Origin: Flavobacterium rhamnosiphilum
Lineage (GTDB): Bacteria; Bacteroidota; Bacteroidia; Flavobacteriales; Flavobacteriaceae
Assembly: GCF_004349195.1 (NCBI RefSeq)
Contig: NZ_SMLG01000006.1
Location: 62,001-126,000 of the forward strand
DNA length: 64,000 nt
Direction: 5' to 3'
The notes under the pieces: generated by a model
The model's database searches: none
What the model saw: the letters and a program-made list of their open reading frames with translations, nothing else
Told to the model about the DNA's origin: nothing
Program-made: the position numbers and the translations under genes
Shown here: one piece after another, positions 26,701 through 34,466 of the stretch
Layout of the letters: every line of letters begins with the position of its first letter
How positions within the stretch are numbered: position 1 is the stretch's first letter

Positions 26701-27112
26701 GGTCTTTTGCAGTTGCCGTTACAACTACTTCGGTGTTGTCTTTAAAACGTCTTGCTGTCTCTTTAACAACGGCAAACGCTTCCGGAAGAATTTCCATCAA
26801 CGTTTTTTCGGAGATATCGTAAGCTTCTTTTTCAAGTGCATCAATAGCAACATAAATATCTTCTCTTTTGTCAATATCTTCAATGCTTTCCACTTCCAGT
26901 TTCAGCGCAGCGATTTTAGCATCTTTTTCAGCGCGAGCCTGTTTGATTCTATCCTTAAAAAAAGCAGTGCGTCCTCTAAGATCATCATTAGATAATGCCA
27001 TCAGAGGAGTTTCAAAAGTTTTGATTTTGTTAAGATACGGTTGTAAAGCTTTGACATCTTTCTGGGATTTATCCCCAACAAAGACTTTAATAATACTATT
27101 TATAAAACTCAT
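23771..27112 (-). CDS. secA: Preprotein translocase ATPase SecA
   Basis: A 1113-aa motor ATPase that drives proteins through SecYEG. Walker A is [20 protein letters not shown] near residue 190, Walker B is [20 protein letters not shown], and the second nucleotide domain has NMAGRGTDI and [10 protein letters not shown]. The preprotein cross-linking and helical scaffold domains follow ([26 protein letters not shown]). The protein is longer than the 901-aa E. coli SecA because of insertions (around 340-430 and 460-480) typical of Bacteroidetes, and it lacks the zinc-binding Cys tail, ending with a basic segment and QWVIVN. The ATG is 84 bp from DUF2795, which lies upstream on the same strand with a terminator between. 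Confidence 0.97.
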   Translation of the reverse strand: [1113 protein letters not shown]

Positions 27113-27155
27113 AATATGTTTTTATTTCTGGTTGTGTAATTCTGTAAATTTAAAC

Positions 27156-27184
27156 AAAAAAAAAGCCTCTTTTGAGACTTTTTC
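27156..27184 (-). terminator. Terminator of the DUF2795 gene
   Basis: On the minus strand AGTCTC-AAAA-GAGGCT is followed by nine or more T. Confidence 0.8.
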
Positions 27185-27196
27185 TTGGTTTACTTT

Positions 27197-27418
27197 TTAA
27201 TATTCATCCTCATTCCAAAGATAATCTTCGTCCGTAGGATAATCTGGCCAAATTTCTTCCATTGATTCATATATCTCGCCTTCATCCTCTATAGATTGAA
27301 GGTTTTCTACTACTTCTAATGGAGCTCCTGCTCTAATAGCGTAGTCAATAAGTTCGTCTTTGTTAGCAGGCCACGGTGCATCGCTTAAATAAGATGCTAA
27401 TTCTAATGTCCAATACAT
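27197..27418 (-). CDS. DUF2795 domain protein
   Basis: A 73-aa very acidic cytosolic protein (YWTLELASYLSDAPWPANKDELIDYA, read here as YWTLELASYLSDAPWP and ANKDELIDYA, then GAPLEVVENLQSIEDEGEIYESMEEIWPDYP). The N-terminal half matches the DUF2795 fold, and the aromatic-acidic tail ending DEDYLWNEDEY is characteristic of the Bacteroidetes version. The function is unknown. It has the best promoter match in the window and its own terminator upstream of secA. Confidence 0.88.
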   Translation of the reverse strand: MYWTLELASYLSDAPWPANKDELIDYAIRAGAPLEVVENLQSIEDEGEIYESMEEIWPDYPTDEDYLWNEDEY

Positions 27419-27440
27419 GTGTTGTCGATTTAGTTTTGTG

Positions 27441-27470
27441 CAAAAATAAATTTTTTACTGAAAAAGACAA
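27441..27470 (-). promoter_or_regulatory. Consensus Bacteroidetes promoter of the DUF2795 gene
   Basis: On the minus strand TTG, exactly 19 bases, then TATTTTTG: a full match to the TTG-N17-23-TAnnTTTG consensus. The box ends 22 bases before the ATG. Confidence 0.8.
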
Positions 27471-27536
27471 GTAAAAAATCATTTATTTTTAGTTAAAGTT
27501 AAGAACGTTTTGTTGATTGCTGATTTTTGATTTCAG

Positions 27537-27619
27537 ATTAACGATTTTTGATTTAAAAAAAATGATTTTTCAATACATCTGAAATAAAAAATCGTTACTC
27601 TTCTCCCGAAGCTTCGGGA
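27537..27619. repeat. Inverted repeat and short palindrome between two minus-strand genes
   Basis: TAACGATTTTT near 27540 is inverted as AAAAATCGTTA near 27588-27598, with ATTTCAGAT/ATCTGAAAT beside it. TCCCGAAGCTTCGGGA (27604-27619) is a perfect palindrome of the type also found inside coding sequences at 40914, 41847 and 47296. The T-rich minus-strand side could act as a terminator for the adenosyltransferase gene only if transcription ran left, which it does, but the element lies upstream of its neighbour DUF2795. Confidence 0.6.
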
Positions 27620-27627
27620 CTGAAATC

Positions 27628-28197
27628 CTACTTCCTCGGAATCCATTGAACTTCGGCAGCGTTCAAATCATGAGACAACTTCCGTGCCAACACAAAAAGG
27701 TAGTCAGAAAGTCGGTTTAAGTACTTGATTGCGATTTCAGCAACGGGTTCATTGTGGCTTAAATGGACTGCTAAGCGCTCTGCTCTGCGACAAACACAAC
27801 GTGCAATATGACAATATGACACAGTGGTATGTCCGCCTGGAAGTACAAAATGAGTCATTGGCGGCAATGCTTCTTCCATGGCATCAATTTCATTTTCCAA
27901 TAATTCAATGTCAGATTCTATAATTCCCAGCTTTTTCAAACGAAGTTCCCCGTTTTTCATCACCTCTTTTTCAGGTGGCGTTGCTAATATAGCGCCGACA
28001 GTAAATAGGCGATCTTGAATTTCTATAAGGATTTCTTTGTAATGACTGTTCATTTCCTGATCGCGAATCAGACCAATATAAGAGTTCAATTCGTCAACGG
28101 TTCCGTAACTTTCTATTCGGGCATGGTCTTTTGGGACTCTGGTTCCGCCAAAAAGTGCTGTTGTTCCTTTATCTCCAGTCTTTGTATATACTTTCAT
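27628..28197 (-). CDS. PduO-type cob(I)yrinic acid a,c-diamide adenosyltransferase
   Basis: A 189-aa cytosolic enzyme that transfers adenosyl from ATP to cob(I)alamin. The N-terminal P-loop-like motif YTKTGDKGTTALFGGTRVPK is diagnostic, followed by SYGTVDELNSYIG and the C-terminal ARCVCRRAERLAVHL with conserved Arg residues, then YLNRLSDYLFVLAR. All key residues are present. It supplies adenosylcobalamin for B12 enzymes such as methylmalonyl-CoA mutase, which fits an acyl-CoA carboxylase at 60-63.5 kb. The ATP-grasp gene lies 29 bp upstream on the same strand, so the two may be co-transcribed. Confidence 0.95.
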   Translation of the reverse strand: MKVYTKTGDKGTTALFGGTRVPKDHARIESYGTVDELNSYIGLIRDQEMNSHYKEILIEIQDRLFTVGAILATPPEKEVMKNGELRLKKLGIIESDIELLENEIDAMEEALPPMTHFVLPGGHTTVSYCHIARCVCRRAERLAVHLSHNEPVAEIAIKYLNRLSDYLFVLARKLSHDLNAAEVQWIPRK

Positions 28198-28226
28198 CTA
28201 CCGTTTATTTGATTTAAAAAACAAAT

Positions 28227-29084
28227 TTAGGGTATTAATTCCACTATTGCGGCAACAAATCGTTCCAGTGAATTTTCACTGAGATTGAAATACAAATCAG
28301 GTTCAATGCATTCGATTTCCATTAAATGCAAATCATCTTCAATTACTATTCCGTCCACTCTGGCATATAATAAATCATCTTGAAAAGTATCAACAATTTT
28401 TTGTGCTTTTTCAATTAATTCTGGACTGGGTTGAACCAAATTGTATTTTCCTCCAAATTGTGATTGCACCCTAAAATCCCCTTCAACGGGTTTTTTATTG
28501 ACACAATGGGAGAATTTTTTATTGAAAAATATAAAAGAGGTTTCGCCCAATGTTTGAATCTCGGGCATGAATTCCTGTAAAAGCAATTCTTTTTCTGAAG
28601 CTATACTTTTATATTTTTCACTTATTGCTTGAATTTCTGATGCTTCAAAAACTTCTGTGAGATAAGAGCCCGCAGAAAATGCCGGTTTTATAACTGCTTT
28701 TTTCCAGTGTGACGGAATACGTTCTGCAAGATTAAGATTATCCGTTTTATCAATAAAAACGGTTGGTAAAATTGTGATTCCCTGCTGCTCCATTTCACGC
28801 AAGTAAAACTTATGGATGTTTTGCTTGATTACTTCAATGGGATTTAGTGTTTTGATTCCCAGTTTTTCTATTTGGTCGAGCCAAATTTTAAACTCGGTTT
28901 CTTTCTCGAAATAATCCCAAGTATTGCGAAAAATCAGATAATCAAAATCAGTCCAATTAACGCTTTTGTCGCTCCAAATAGCAGCGCTGGCTTCTATATT
29001 ATGTTTGGCTAATGCCGGAATTATTTTTTGATCTTCGGGATTTAGGTCTGGAAGTTTTTCGCAGGTTAGTATAGCGATTTTCAT
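28227..29084 (-). CDS. ATP-grasp domain protein (RimK/GshB-like)
   Basis: A 285-aa protein. The N-terminal Rossmann-like domain (KIAILTCEKLPDLNPED, then DFDYLIFRNTWDYF) precedes an ATP-grasp fold: WKKAVIKPAFSAGSYLTE holds the ATP-binding Lys and Gly-rich loop, KELLLQEFMPEIQTLGETSF is the second ATP motif, and YARVDGIVIEDDLHLMEIECIEPDLYF has the metal-binding Glu and Asp. Such enzymes join a carboxylate to an amine or thiol, but the substrate is unknown. The annotation as a glutathione-synthase-like or ribosomal modification enzyme is by fold only. It lies 29 bp upstream of the adenosyltransferase gene. Confidence 0.82.
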   Translation of the reverse strand: MKIAILTCEKLPDLNPEDQKIIPALAKHNIEASAAIWSDKSVNWTDFDYLIFRNTWDYFEKETEFKIWLDQIEKLGIKTLNPIEVIKQNIHKFYLREMEQQGITILPTVFIDKTDNLNLAERIPSHWKKAVIKPAFSAGSYLTEVFEASEIQAISEKYKSIASEKELLLQEFMPEIQTLGETSFIFFNKKFSHCVNKKPVEGDFRVQSQFGGKYNLVQPSPELIEKAQKIVDTFQDDLLYARVDGIVIEDDLHLMEIECIEPDLYFNLSENSLERFVAAIVELIP

Positions 29085-29131
29085 TTTTTGGTGGATGTTA
29101 TTTGGAATTTTAAACGCAATCGTAATTTGGA

Positions 29132-29234
29132 TTTCCTAGCCCGGATATAAGCGGTATCCTCTTTCTTGTCATTCAGACGAAGGAAGAATGACAAGAAAGA
29201 GATACAAGCGGATAGCCGGAAAAAGCTCCTGAAA
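29132..29234 (+). ncRNA. Structured repeat element, family A (copy 2)
   Basis: It starts ATTTCCTAGCCCGGATATAAG and ends GGAAAAAGCTCC. The central stem TCTTTCTTGTCATTC / GAATGACAAGAAAGA is a perfect 15-bp inverted repeat around an AGACGAAGGA loop. The copy at 49333 has the same start, loop (TGACGAAGGATG) and end, but a stem of different sequence that still pairs. It lies between two minus-strand genes and ends 3 bp from the stop of the ABC ATPase gene. Confidence 0.6.
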
Positions 29235-29237
29235 AAA

Positions 29238-29924
29238 CTATTTAGTAGTGTCGCTTTCGATAAGTCCGTCACGCAAACGAATGATTCGGTGTGCATAAGC
29301 GGCGATTTCTTCTTCGTGCGTTACCAAAATCACGGTGTTTCCATTATTATGGATGTCTCCAAAAAGTTTCATGATTTCTAATGACGTTTTACTGTCCAAA
29401 TTCCCCGTAGGTTCATCGGCAAGAATGATGGATGGTTTGTTGACCAAAGCACGGGCAATTGCCACACGCTGGCGTTGTCCACCCGAAAGCTGGTTGGGTT
29501 GGTGGTCCATTCTATCCGCAAGATTTACTTGCTCCAATACTTCGGTAGCTCGTGCTTTTCTTTCCGATTTTGAAAATCCGGCATAAATCATGGGTAAAGC
29601 CACGTTGTCTAATGCGGTTGTTCTGGGTAAAAGGTTGAAAGTCTGGAAAACGAAACCTATTTCTTTATTTCGAATTTCGGCTAATTCATCATCTTTCATC
29701 TGGCTGACATCTTTTCCGTTCAGAATGTAACTCCCGGAAGTTGGTGTGTCTAAACAGCCTAATAAATTCATTAAAGTTGATTTTCCAGATCCTGAAGGTC
29801 CCATTAATGCTACATATTCACCTTTATTTATTTCTAAATCAATGCCTTTAAGAACATAAACGATTTCATTTCCAAGTACAAAATCTCGTTTGATATTGGT
29901 TATTTTGATTAGCGGGTTTGCCAT
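29238..29924 (-). CDS. ABC transporter ATPase, LolD/MacB-like
   Basis: A 228-aa cytosolic ATPase of the LolD/MacB/FtsE type. Motifs are Walker [11 protein letters not shown]-loop [18 protein letters not shown], signature [15 protein letters not shown], Walker [14 protein letters not shown] and H-loop [14 protein letters not shown]. Such ATPases pair with a four-helix permease (FtsX/MacB/LolC-like) for lipoprotein sorting, efflux or cell-division control. No permease gene lies beside it here, so its partner is elsewhere. It is about 154 bp upstream of the ATP-grasp gene with the family A element between. Confidence 0.93.
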   Translation of the reverse strand: MANPLIKITNIKRDFVLGNEIVYVLKGIDLEINKGEYVALMGPSGSGKSTLMNLLGCLDTPTSGSYILNGKDVSQMKDDELAEIRNKEIGFVFQTFNLLPRTTALDNVALPMIYAGFSKSERKARATEVLEQVNLADRMDHQPNQLSGGQRQRVAIARALVNKPSIILADEPTGNLDSKTSLEIMKLFGDIHNNGNTVILVTHEEEIAAYAHRIIRLRDGLIESDTTK

Positions 29925-30304
29925 TAGAATATATGATTTTTGACCTTCGACTGTGCGTAGGGTGCTATTAAATTAGATTTTAAAAGTACAAAAGACTTTT
30001 GAATTATTAATAAGTAGTTGTTTTTTAAAATTTGTTACATTTTGAGCTTCAATTTTAAGTGGGAACTAACTTTTTTAAAATCAAATACTTGTGATTTTTG
30101 CTAATTTCTTTTAAAAGACAATTTTTAATACATAAAATTACTCTGTAATTATTTATACTATTTCAGGGTTAGTTTATATAATTCACATTTTATTGCTCTT
30201 TATTTCATAATTATATGTAATATTTATAAGATTTTTGGATTATAATTACGAATCGAATAATGTTGCTTAAATTTACATAATAATATTAATCAAATCAAGT
30301 AGTT
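29925..30304. other. AT-rich promoter region of the lipoprotein gene
   Basis: These 380 bases hold no credible gene. The region is very AT-rich, with a TTGCTTAAATTTAC stretch about 40 bases before the lipoprotein ATG that is a weak promoter candidate. Confidence 0.4.
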
Positions 30305-30979
30305 ATGAAAAGTACAAAAATGGTGTTAGGAATAGCGGTAATCGCTTTAGGATTTACTTCATGTAAAGATGAGAAAGCTCAACAAGCAGAAAAAACGGTA
30401 GATACATATGTAACGTATGTTGATTCATTAGGAAATGTTACTGCAGAGGATGCTAAAGCAAACTGGCAAGGAATTGAAGCTACGTATCAATTAAGAAGCG
30501 GAGATGCTCAAGCAGCTTTAGCTAATATGAAAGATAACGCTGAAGCGCAAGAACGTCTTGATGCTGCAACTGCAAAATATGAAGCTTTGAAAGCTAAATA
30601 TGAAGCTGAAATGCAAGAGAATGCTCAAGCTGCTGTAGCTGTAAACCCAAAACAACAACTAAGAAATGCTTTGTTTGGTGAAGGAAAAATAGGGGATGAC
30701 ATGAGTTTTACTTGGGTAAACAAAGACAATATCCTTGGCGTTTATCAACAATTTGTTGGTACGGTTGAAACGAATAAAGATGCCTATTCTCGTGAAGATT
30801 GGGATGAAATTAAATTGATGTATGAAGCACTTGACAGCAGAAAAAATACTGTTGAAAAAGAAGGACTTTCAGGTGAGGATAACAGAAAAATTGCTAGTTT
30901 AAAATTGAAATTTGCACCGATGTATACTGTAAACAGAATGGGAGCAAAATCAGGAGAGATGAAAAGAGCTAAAGAATAA
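30305..30979 (+). CDS. Flavobacterial lipoprotein of unknown function
   Basis: A 224-aa lipoprotein with signal peptide KSTKMVLGIAVIALGFTSC, where the lipobox Cys is residue 20 followed by Lys-Asp. The mature part is highly charged and helical (QAALANMKDNAEAQERLDAA, then KYEALKAKYEAEMQENAQAA). Around residue 115 a more compact region starts (LRNALFGEGKIGDDMSFTWV). This layout is widespread in flavobacteria as an abundant lipoprotein (DUF6565-like), but the function is unknown. It has its own terminator and is convergent with the methyltransferase gene. Confidence 0.75.
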   Translation: MKSTKMVLGIAVIALGFTSCKDEKAQQAEKTVDTYVTYVDSLGNVTAEDAKANWQGIEATYQLRSGDAQAALANMKDNAEAQERLDAATAKYEALKAKYEAEMQENAQAAVAVNPKQQLRNALFGEGKIGDDMSFTWVNKDNILGVYQQFVGTVETNKDAYSREDWDEIKLMYEALDSRKNTVEKEGLSGEDNRKIASLKLKFAPMYTVNRMGAKSGEMKRAKE

Positions 30980-31002
30980 GGAATAATTAATTCAAAGTGA
31001 GA

Positions 31003-31034
31003 AATGACAGTCAGCAATGGCTGTCATTTTTTTT
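31003..31034 (+). terminator. Terminator of the lipoprotein gene
   Basis: AATGACAGTCA-GCAA-TGGCTGTCATT (one bulge) is followed by eight T. It overlaps the stop of the convergent methyltransferase gene by two bases. Confidence 0.9.
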
Positions 31035-31812
31035 AGGTACGAATCACAAAATGTTCTTTTGGCTGTTCTTTTCTAAAAAACACCAATCCCCATTGAAACG
31101 TATCAATAGTTACAGTCACTTTTGGATGTTTTTTTATGATTTTCCAAGCTTCTTCCATTTCTGGCGACCAATGAATGTCATCGAATATCCAAACGGTTTC
31201 GTTGGTAATTGTAGGAAGTAATACTTCGAAATAGTCTATCGTTGCTTTCTTGGAGTGATTGCCGTCGAAATAAATAAGTTGAAAGTCGAAAGTCGAAAGT
31301 CGAAAGTCACTCAAATAACTACCGAATTCTGTTACGTCTAAATTTATATTGGTTAAACTAAATTGGTTGAATTGATTTTGAGCAATTTTTGCTGTTTCAG
31401 GACAACCTTCTAAAGTGATTATTTTTGCTTTTAAATTCCCTAAAGAAAGTGCGGAAGTCGCCAATCCTAAAGAAGTTCCAATTTCTAAAATACTTTGTGA
31501 CTGAAAATAATTGACAATTCTAAAGAGCAATTCGGCTCGTTTCTGGCTAATTCCAGCAGTTTTGGCAATCTTGGCAATGACTCTTGTATTCGATTTGAAA
31601 ACTTTCGAACCTGCACCAAAATCAGTGACTTCAATGGTGTTGTTATTTGCTAAAATCGAATCTCGATACTTTTTTAAAATAGCATATTCCGGTTTTGACT
31701 TTTTATCATAAAAGCATTTCGTTAGCAAACTAAATACAAACGGAGAATGTACGGCATGCTCATTTTTTGAGTGCCAAAGGAATTGTACGTACGATTTTAT
31801 TTGGAATAACAT
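31033..31812 (-). CDS. Class I SAM-dependent methyltransferase
   Basis: A 259-aa cytosolic protein related to O-methyltransferases (Methyltransf_24-like). The SAM motif ILEIGTSLGLATSALSLG lies near residue 104, the acidic post-I motif is IITLEGCPETAKIAQNQF, and the DFQLIYFDGNHSK and WIFDDIHWSPEM motifs give the metal or substrate-binding acidic residues. The substrate is unknown. Residues about 169-177 (SDFRLSTFDF) are encoded by four tandem copies of a 7-bp unit, which makes this stretch of the gene repeat-derived. Confidence 0.8.
   Translation of the reverse strand: MLFQIKSYVQFLWHSKNEHAVHSPFVFSLLTKCFYDKKSKPEYAILKKYRDSILANNNTIEVTDFGAGSKVFKSNTRVIAKIAKTAGISQKRAELLFRIVNYFQSQSILEIGTSLGLATSALSLGNLKAKIITLEGCPETAKIAQNQFNQFSLTNINLDVTEFGSYLSDFRLSTFDFQLIYFDGNHSKKATIDYFEVLLPTITNETVWIFDDIHWSPEMEEAWKIIKKHPKVTVTIDTFQWGLVFFRKEQPKEHFVIRT
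31281..31308. repeat. Tandem heptamer (GAAAGTC)x4 inside the methyltransferase gene
   Basis: Four perfect copies of GAAAGTC run from 31281 to 31308, with a partial fifth before it (AAGTT). Seven is not divisible by 3, so a gain or loss of one copy would shift the frame. AAAGTC-type repeats also fill the intergenic region at 31850-31945. Confidence 0.9.
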
Positions 31813-31839
31813 AAAGATATTTGCAAGCTAGGCGCGAAG

Positions 31840-31945
31840 ATACTAAGATAATAGTCGAAAGTCAAAAGTCTTAAAGCCGAAAGTCACAAATTCAAAAGCA
31901 AAGACTATATGACTTTTGACTTTGAAACTTTACGACTTTAAAAAG
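31840..31945. repeat. AAAGTC-rich intergenic repeat
   Basis: Repeated AAAGTC units occur on the left side (GTCGAAAGTCAAAAGTC) and their complements on the right (GACTTTTGACTTTG), making an imperfect inverted repeat upstream of the SDR gene. Confidence 0.65.
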
Positions 31946-31947
31946 TC

Positions 31948-31955
31948 TATCTTTG
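31948..31955 (+). promoter_or_regulatory. -7 promoter box of the SDR gene
   Basis: TATCTTTG, 43 bases before the ATG at 31999. The repeat region lies directly upstream. Confidence 0.6.
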
Positions 31956-31998
31956 CGCCCTTGGAATTTACACCAAGAATAATACCCATTTTTTTAAG

Positions 31999-33549
31999 AT
32001 GATGATTGAACAAATAGAACATAAAAGTGCCATAAGTTCGGAGGAAATTGACCGATGCATCGCTATTTTGGCACAATTAAATACCGATACCGACCAAATA
32101 TTTGATATCCCAAAAGAACAACGAACAGCTTTAATCAAAGCGGCAGGAATGTTTTCCAGACCCGACCGTGACGAGCTTTCCCGAAGAAAAAAAGACGGAA
32201 AAGTGGCTGCCAAACGCAAAATGGAAAAACGGGATCGAACCGCCCGAAAGGAAACCGGAATTCGGCATGCCCGTGAAGCAAGTATTTTTGTGGCACCAAA
32301 ACTATTGGCTTCACATGACCTCGCCCACAAAGAGCAATTGGAACTGGAAACTCCCAGAAATTGTTACGTGTGTAAAACGGAATTTACTAAAATGCACCAT
32401 TTTTACGATACGATGTGTACGGATTGTGGTGATTTTAATTATGCCAAACGTTTTCAAACTGCTGACGTAAACGGACAAGTTGCCGTTATTACAGGTTCTC
32501 GTCTGAAAATTGGGTATCACATTACTTTGATGTTGTTGCGTGGTGGAGCAACCGTAATTGCAACGACTCGTTTTCCGGTGGATTCCGCTTTGCGTTTTTC
32601 TAAGGAAGCCGATTTCATGGATTGGGGACATCGTTTGAAAATTCACGGATTGGATTTGCGACACATTCCGAGTGTGGAGATTTTTTGTAACTTTATTGAG
32701 CAAAAATACGAACGTTTGGATATTTTAATCAATAATGCAGCGCAAACGGTGAGACGTCCCGCCGGATTCTATACGCATTTAATGGAAAACGAAGAACGTT
32801 CCATCGCTTCTTTGCCCAAACAAGCGCAAGAATTATTATTGGATCATACCAATTGTTTGGATGAATTAAAAGTATTGACATCTGGAGCTTCTCCAAATCA
32901 AAATATGCCGGTGACTTGGCACGGACCAGAACCCGGAATAGGGTTGCGGGCTTCCGCCAAATTATCTCAGATTCCGTATTCGTTTGATAATGCGCTCGTG
33001 GCAAATGAAGTTTTTCCGGAAGGAGAACTCGATGCCGATTTGCAGCAAGTGGATTTGAGAAAAACCAACAGCTGGCGTTTGCGATTGGGACAAATAGAAA
33101 CCACGGAGATGATCGAAGTACAGTTGGTGAATTCCGTAGCGCCTTTTGTATTGTGTAACCGCCTTTCGGAAGTGATGAAGAAAGATAATACCGGAAAAAA
33201 ACACATCATCAATGTGTCGGCAATGGAAGGAAAGTTTCATCGTTTTTTCAAGGAAGACCGCCATCCGCATACCAATATGGCCAAAGCCGCCTTGAATATG
33301 CTGACGCACACTTCTTCGGGAACTTTGGCAAAAGACGGCATTTTTATGAATGCGGTCGACACCGGTTGGGTAACCGACGAAGATCCGGCAGAATTAGCCA
33401 AAAGAAAACAGGAAGAAGAAGATTTTCAACCGCCATTAGACATTGTGGATGGAGCAGCGCGAGTTATGGATCCGTTGTTTGACGGTATCAATACGGGAAA
33501 ACATTGGTGCGGGAAGTTTTTGAAAGATTACAATCCGATTCCTTGGTAG
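31999..33549 (+). CDS. SDR-fold protein with N-terminal zinc-ribbon-like domain
   Basis: A 516-aa protein; the second Met at 32002 is an equal start. Residues 1-115 are helical and basic ([19 protein letters not shown]). Residues 120-145 carry CYVC (C122, C125) and CTDC (C140, C143), a zinc-ribbon-like cluster. From about 158 a Rossmann domain begins ([18 protein letters not shown]), followed by [14 protein letters not shown], the NNAG equivalent. The catalytic block is [10 protein letters not shown] then [10 protein letters not shown]: the Lys (K429) is present, but the usual Tyr four residues before it is Thr (T425), so classical SDR catalysis is doubtful. The gene's 3' end is the hotspot of the following island. 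Confidence 0.85.
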   Translation: MMIEQIEHKSAISSEEIDRCIAILAQLNTDTDQIFDIPKEQRTALIKAAGMFSRPDRDELSRRKKDGKVAAKRKMEKRDRTARKETGIRHAREASIFVAPKLLASHDLAHKEQLELETPRNCYVCKTEFTKMHHFYDTMCTDCGDFNYAKRFQTADVNGQVAVITGSRLKIGYHITLMLLRGGATVIATTRFPVDSALRFSKEADFMDWGHRLKIHGLDLRHIPSVEIFCNFIEQKYERLDILINNAAQTVRRPAGFYTHLMENEERSIASLPKQAQELLLDHTNCLDELKVLTSGASPNQNMPVTWHGPEPGIGLRASAKLSQIPYSFDNALVANEVFPEGELDADLQQVDLRKTNSWRLRLGQIETTEMIEVQLVNSVAPFVLCNRLSEVMKKDNTGKKHIINVSAMEGKFHRFFKEDRHPHTNMAKAALNMLTHTSSGTLAKDGIFMNAVDTGWVTDEDPAELAKRKQEEEDFQPPLDIVDGAARVMDPLFDGINTGKHWCGKFLKDYNPIPW

Positions 33550-33588
33550 AAGCCACCTGAAGGGGAAACCGAAAGAAGTTTATAGAAT

Positions 33589-33628
33589 AAAAAACCACAA
33601 CAGAATTGAATTTTGTTGTGGTTTTTTT
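33589..33628. terminator. Terminator T1 after the SDR gene (bidirectional)
   Basis: CCACAACAGAATT and AATTTTGTTGTGG (stem about 12 bp) are flanked by A- and T-runs, so the hairpin can end both the SDR gene and the HigBA operon. Near-identical hairpins recur at 34717 and 35335. Confidence 0.9.
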
Positions 33629-33665
33629 AGAATTGCTAATTCCAGTTAAGTGGCTATGGTTTTTA

Positions 33666-34022
33666 CTAATAAGTTTGTATTAAAACTTCTGTCGGAATAT
33701 TTAGGCTGGTGTGTAACTGTCTAATCATTTCCAAAGAAAGTTTTCTTTTTCTGTTTAAAATTTCGCTAGCTCGACTTTTGAAACCAATGATTTTGGCTAA
33801 ATCATTTTGAGTATATCCCATTTGTTCCATTCTGAATTTTATCGCTTCAATAGGATCGGGTAAATCTATTGGGAAATGCTCATTTTCATATTGATCTATC
33901 AATATTCCTAAAAGTTCTAATTCGTCGCCTTCTTCCGTTCCTTTTTTTGCATCAAAGATTATTTCAAGTCTTTCAAGCGCTTGATTATAATCGTCTTCTG
34001 TTTTGATAAGATTTATATTCAT
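33666..34022 (-). CDS. higA: HigA-type antitoxin, XRE HTH
   Basis: A 118-aa protein. The C-terminal two thirds is an XRE-type helix-turn-helix (MEQMGYTQNDLAKIIGFKSRASEILN, split as MEQMGYTQNDLAKIIG and FKSRASEILN, then RKRKLSLEMIRQLH). The N-terminal part (INLIKTEDDYNQALERLEII) matches the HigA-like antitoxin family. It is the second gene of a toxin-first module, 3 bp after the toxin stop. It should bind the toxin and repress the shared promoter. Confidence 0.88.
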   Translation of the reverse strand: MNINLIKTEDDYNQALERLEIIFDAKKGTEEGDELELLGILIDQYENEHFPIDLPDPIEAIKFRMEQMGYTQNDLAKIIGFKSRASEILNRKRKLSLEMIRQLHTSLNIPTEVLIQTY

Positions 34023-34025
34023 TGT

Positions 34026-34319
34026 CTAAATTGTATTTGCGTTAATTTTGTCATATTCTCCGTGAGTTCCTATGAATCTAATCCAGACCATTTCGTATTC
34101 ATAATTTATTTTTACTATTAACCTGTAGTTGTTTCCTTTAATATTAAAAACTACTCGATTCTCATTAAGAATACTTGCGCTTGGATAGGCTGCTTTTATG
34201 TCATTAGGGTTTTTCCATTCCGCTTTTTGAGCTTCACGAAACCATGATTTTAATTGTTGCTCACAATCAGAATGATTTTCCCAAAAATCCCTCAATATTT
34301 TTTTAGCAACTACTCTCAA
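34026..34319 (-). CDS. higB: HigB-type mRNA interferase toxin
   Basis: A 97-aa protein starting from the TTG at 34319 (RVVAKKILRDFWENHSDCEQ follows). The frame runs 11 codons further to another TTG, but that extension crosses the promoter box. HigB motifs seen are LKSWFREAQKAEWKNPNDIKAAYPSA (as LKSWFREAQKAEW and NPNDIKAAYPSA), ENRVVFNIKGNNYRLIVKI and WIRFIGTHGEYDKIN, with the conserved His near the end. It acts as a ribosome-associated RNase. The higBA order is usual for this family. The pair sits in the SDR hotspot. Confidence 0.88.
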   Translation of the reverse strand: MRVVAKKILRDFWENHSDCEQQLKSWFREAQKAEWKNPNDIKAAYPSASILNENRVVFNIKGNNYRLIVKINYEYEMVWIRFIGTHGEYDKINANTI

Positions 34320-34329
34320 ATCTTTTTTA

Positions 34330-34337
34330 CAAAGATA
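34330..34337 (-). promoter_or_regulatory. -7 promoter box of higBA
   Basis: TATCTTTG on the minus strand, 10 bases before the TTG start at 34319, which decides against the upstream TTG. Confidence 0.65.
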
Positions 34338-34466
34338 ATAACAATTTACCAATTTGGGAATAGTTGCATTTTTTTTTTACTTGTTTGTGTATCTGTATTT
34401 TGTGAAGTATATTTTAGGGACTTTTTTTACCAAACAAAACTTTGCCAAAGTAAACCAGAACTGTAA

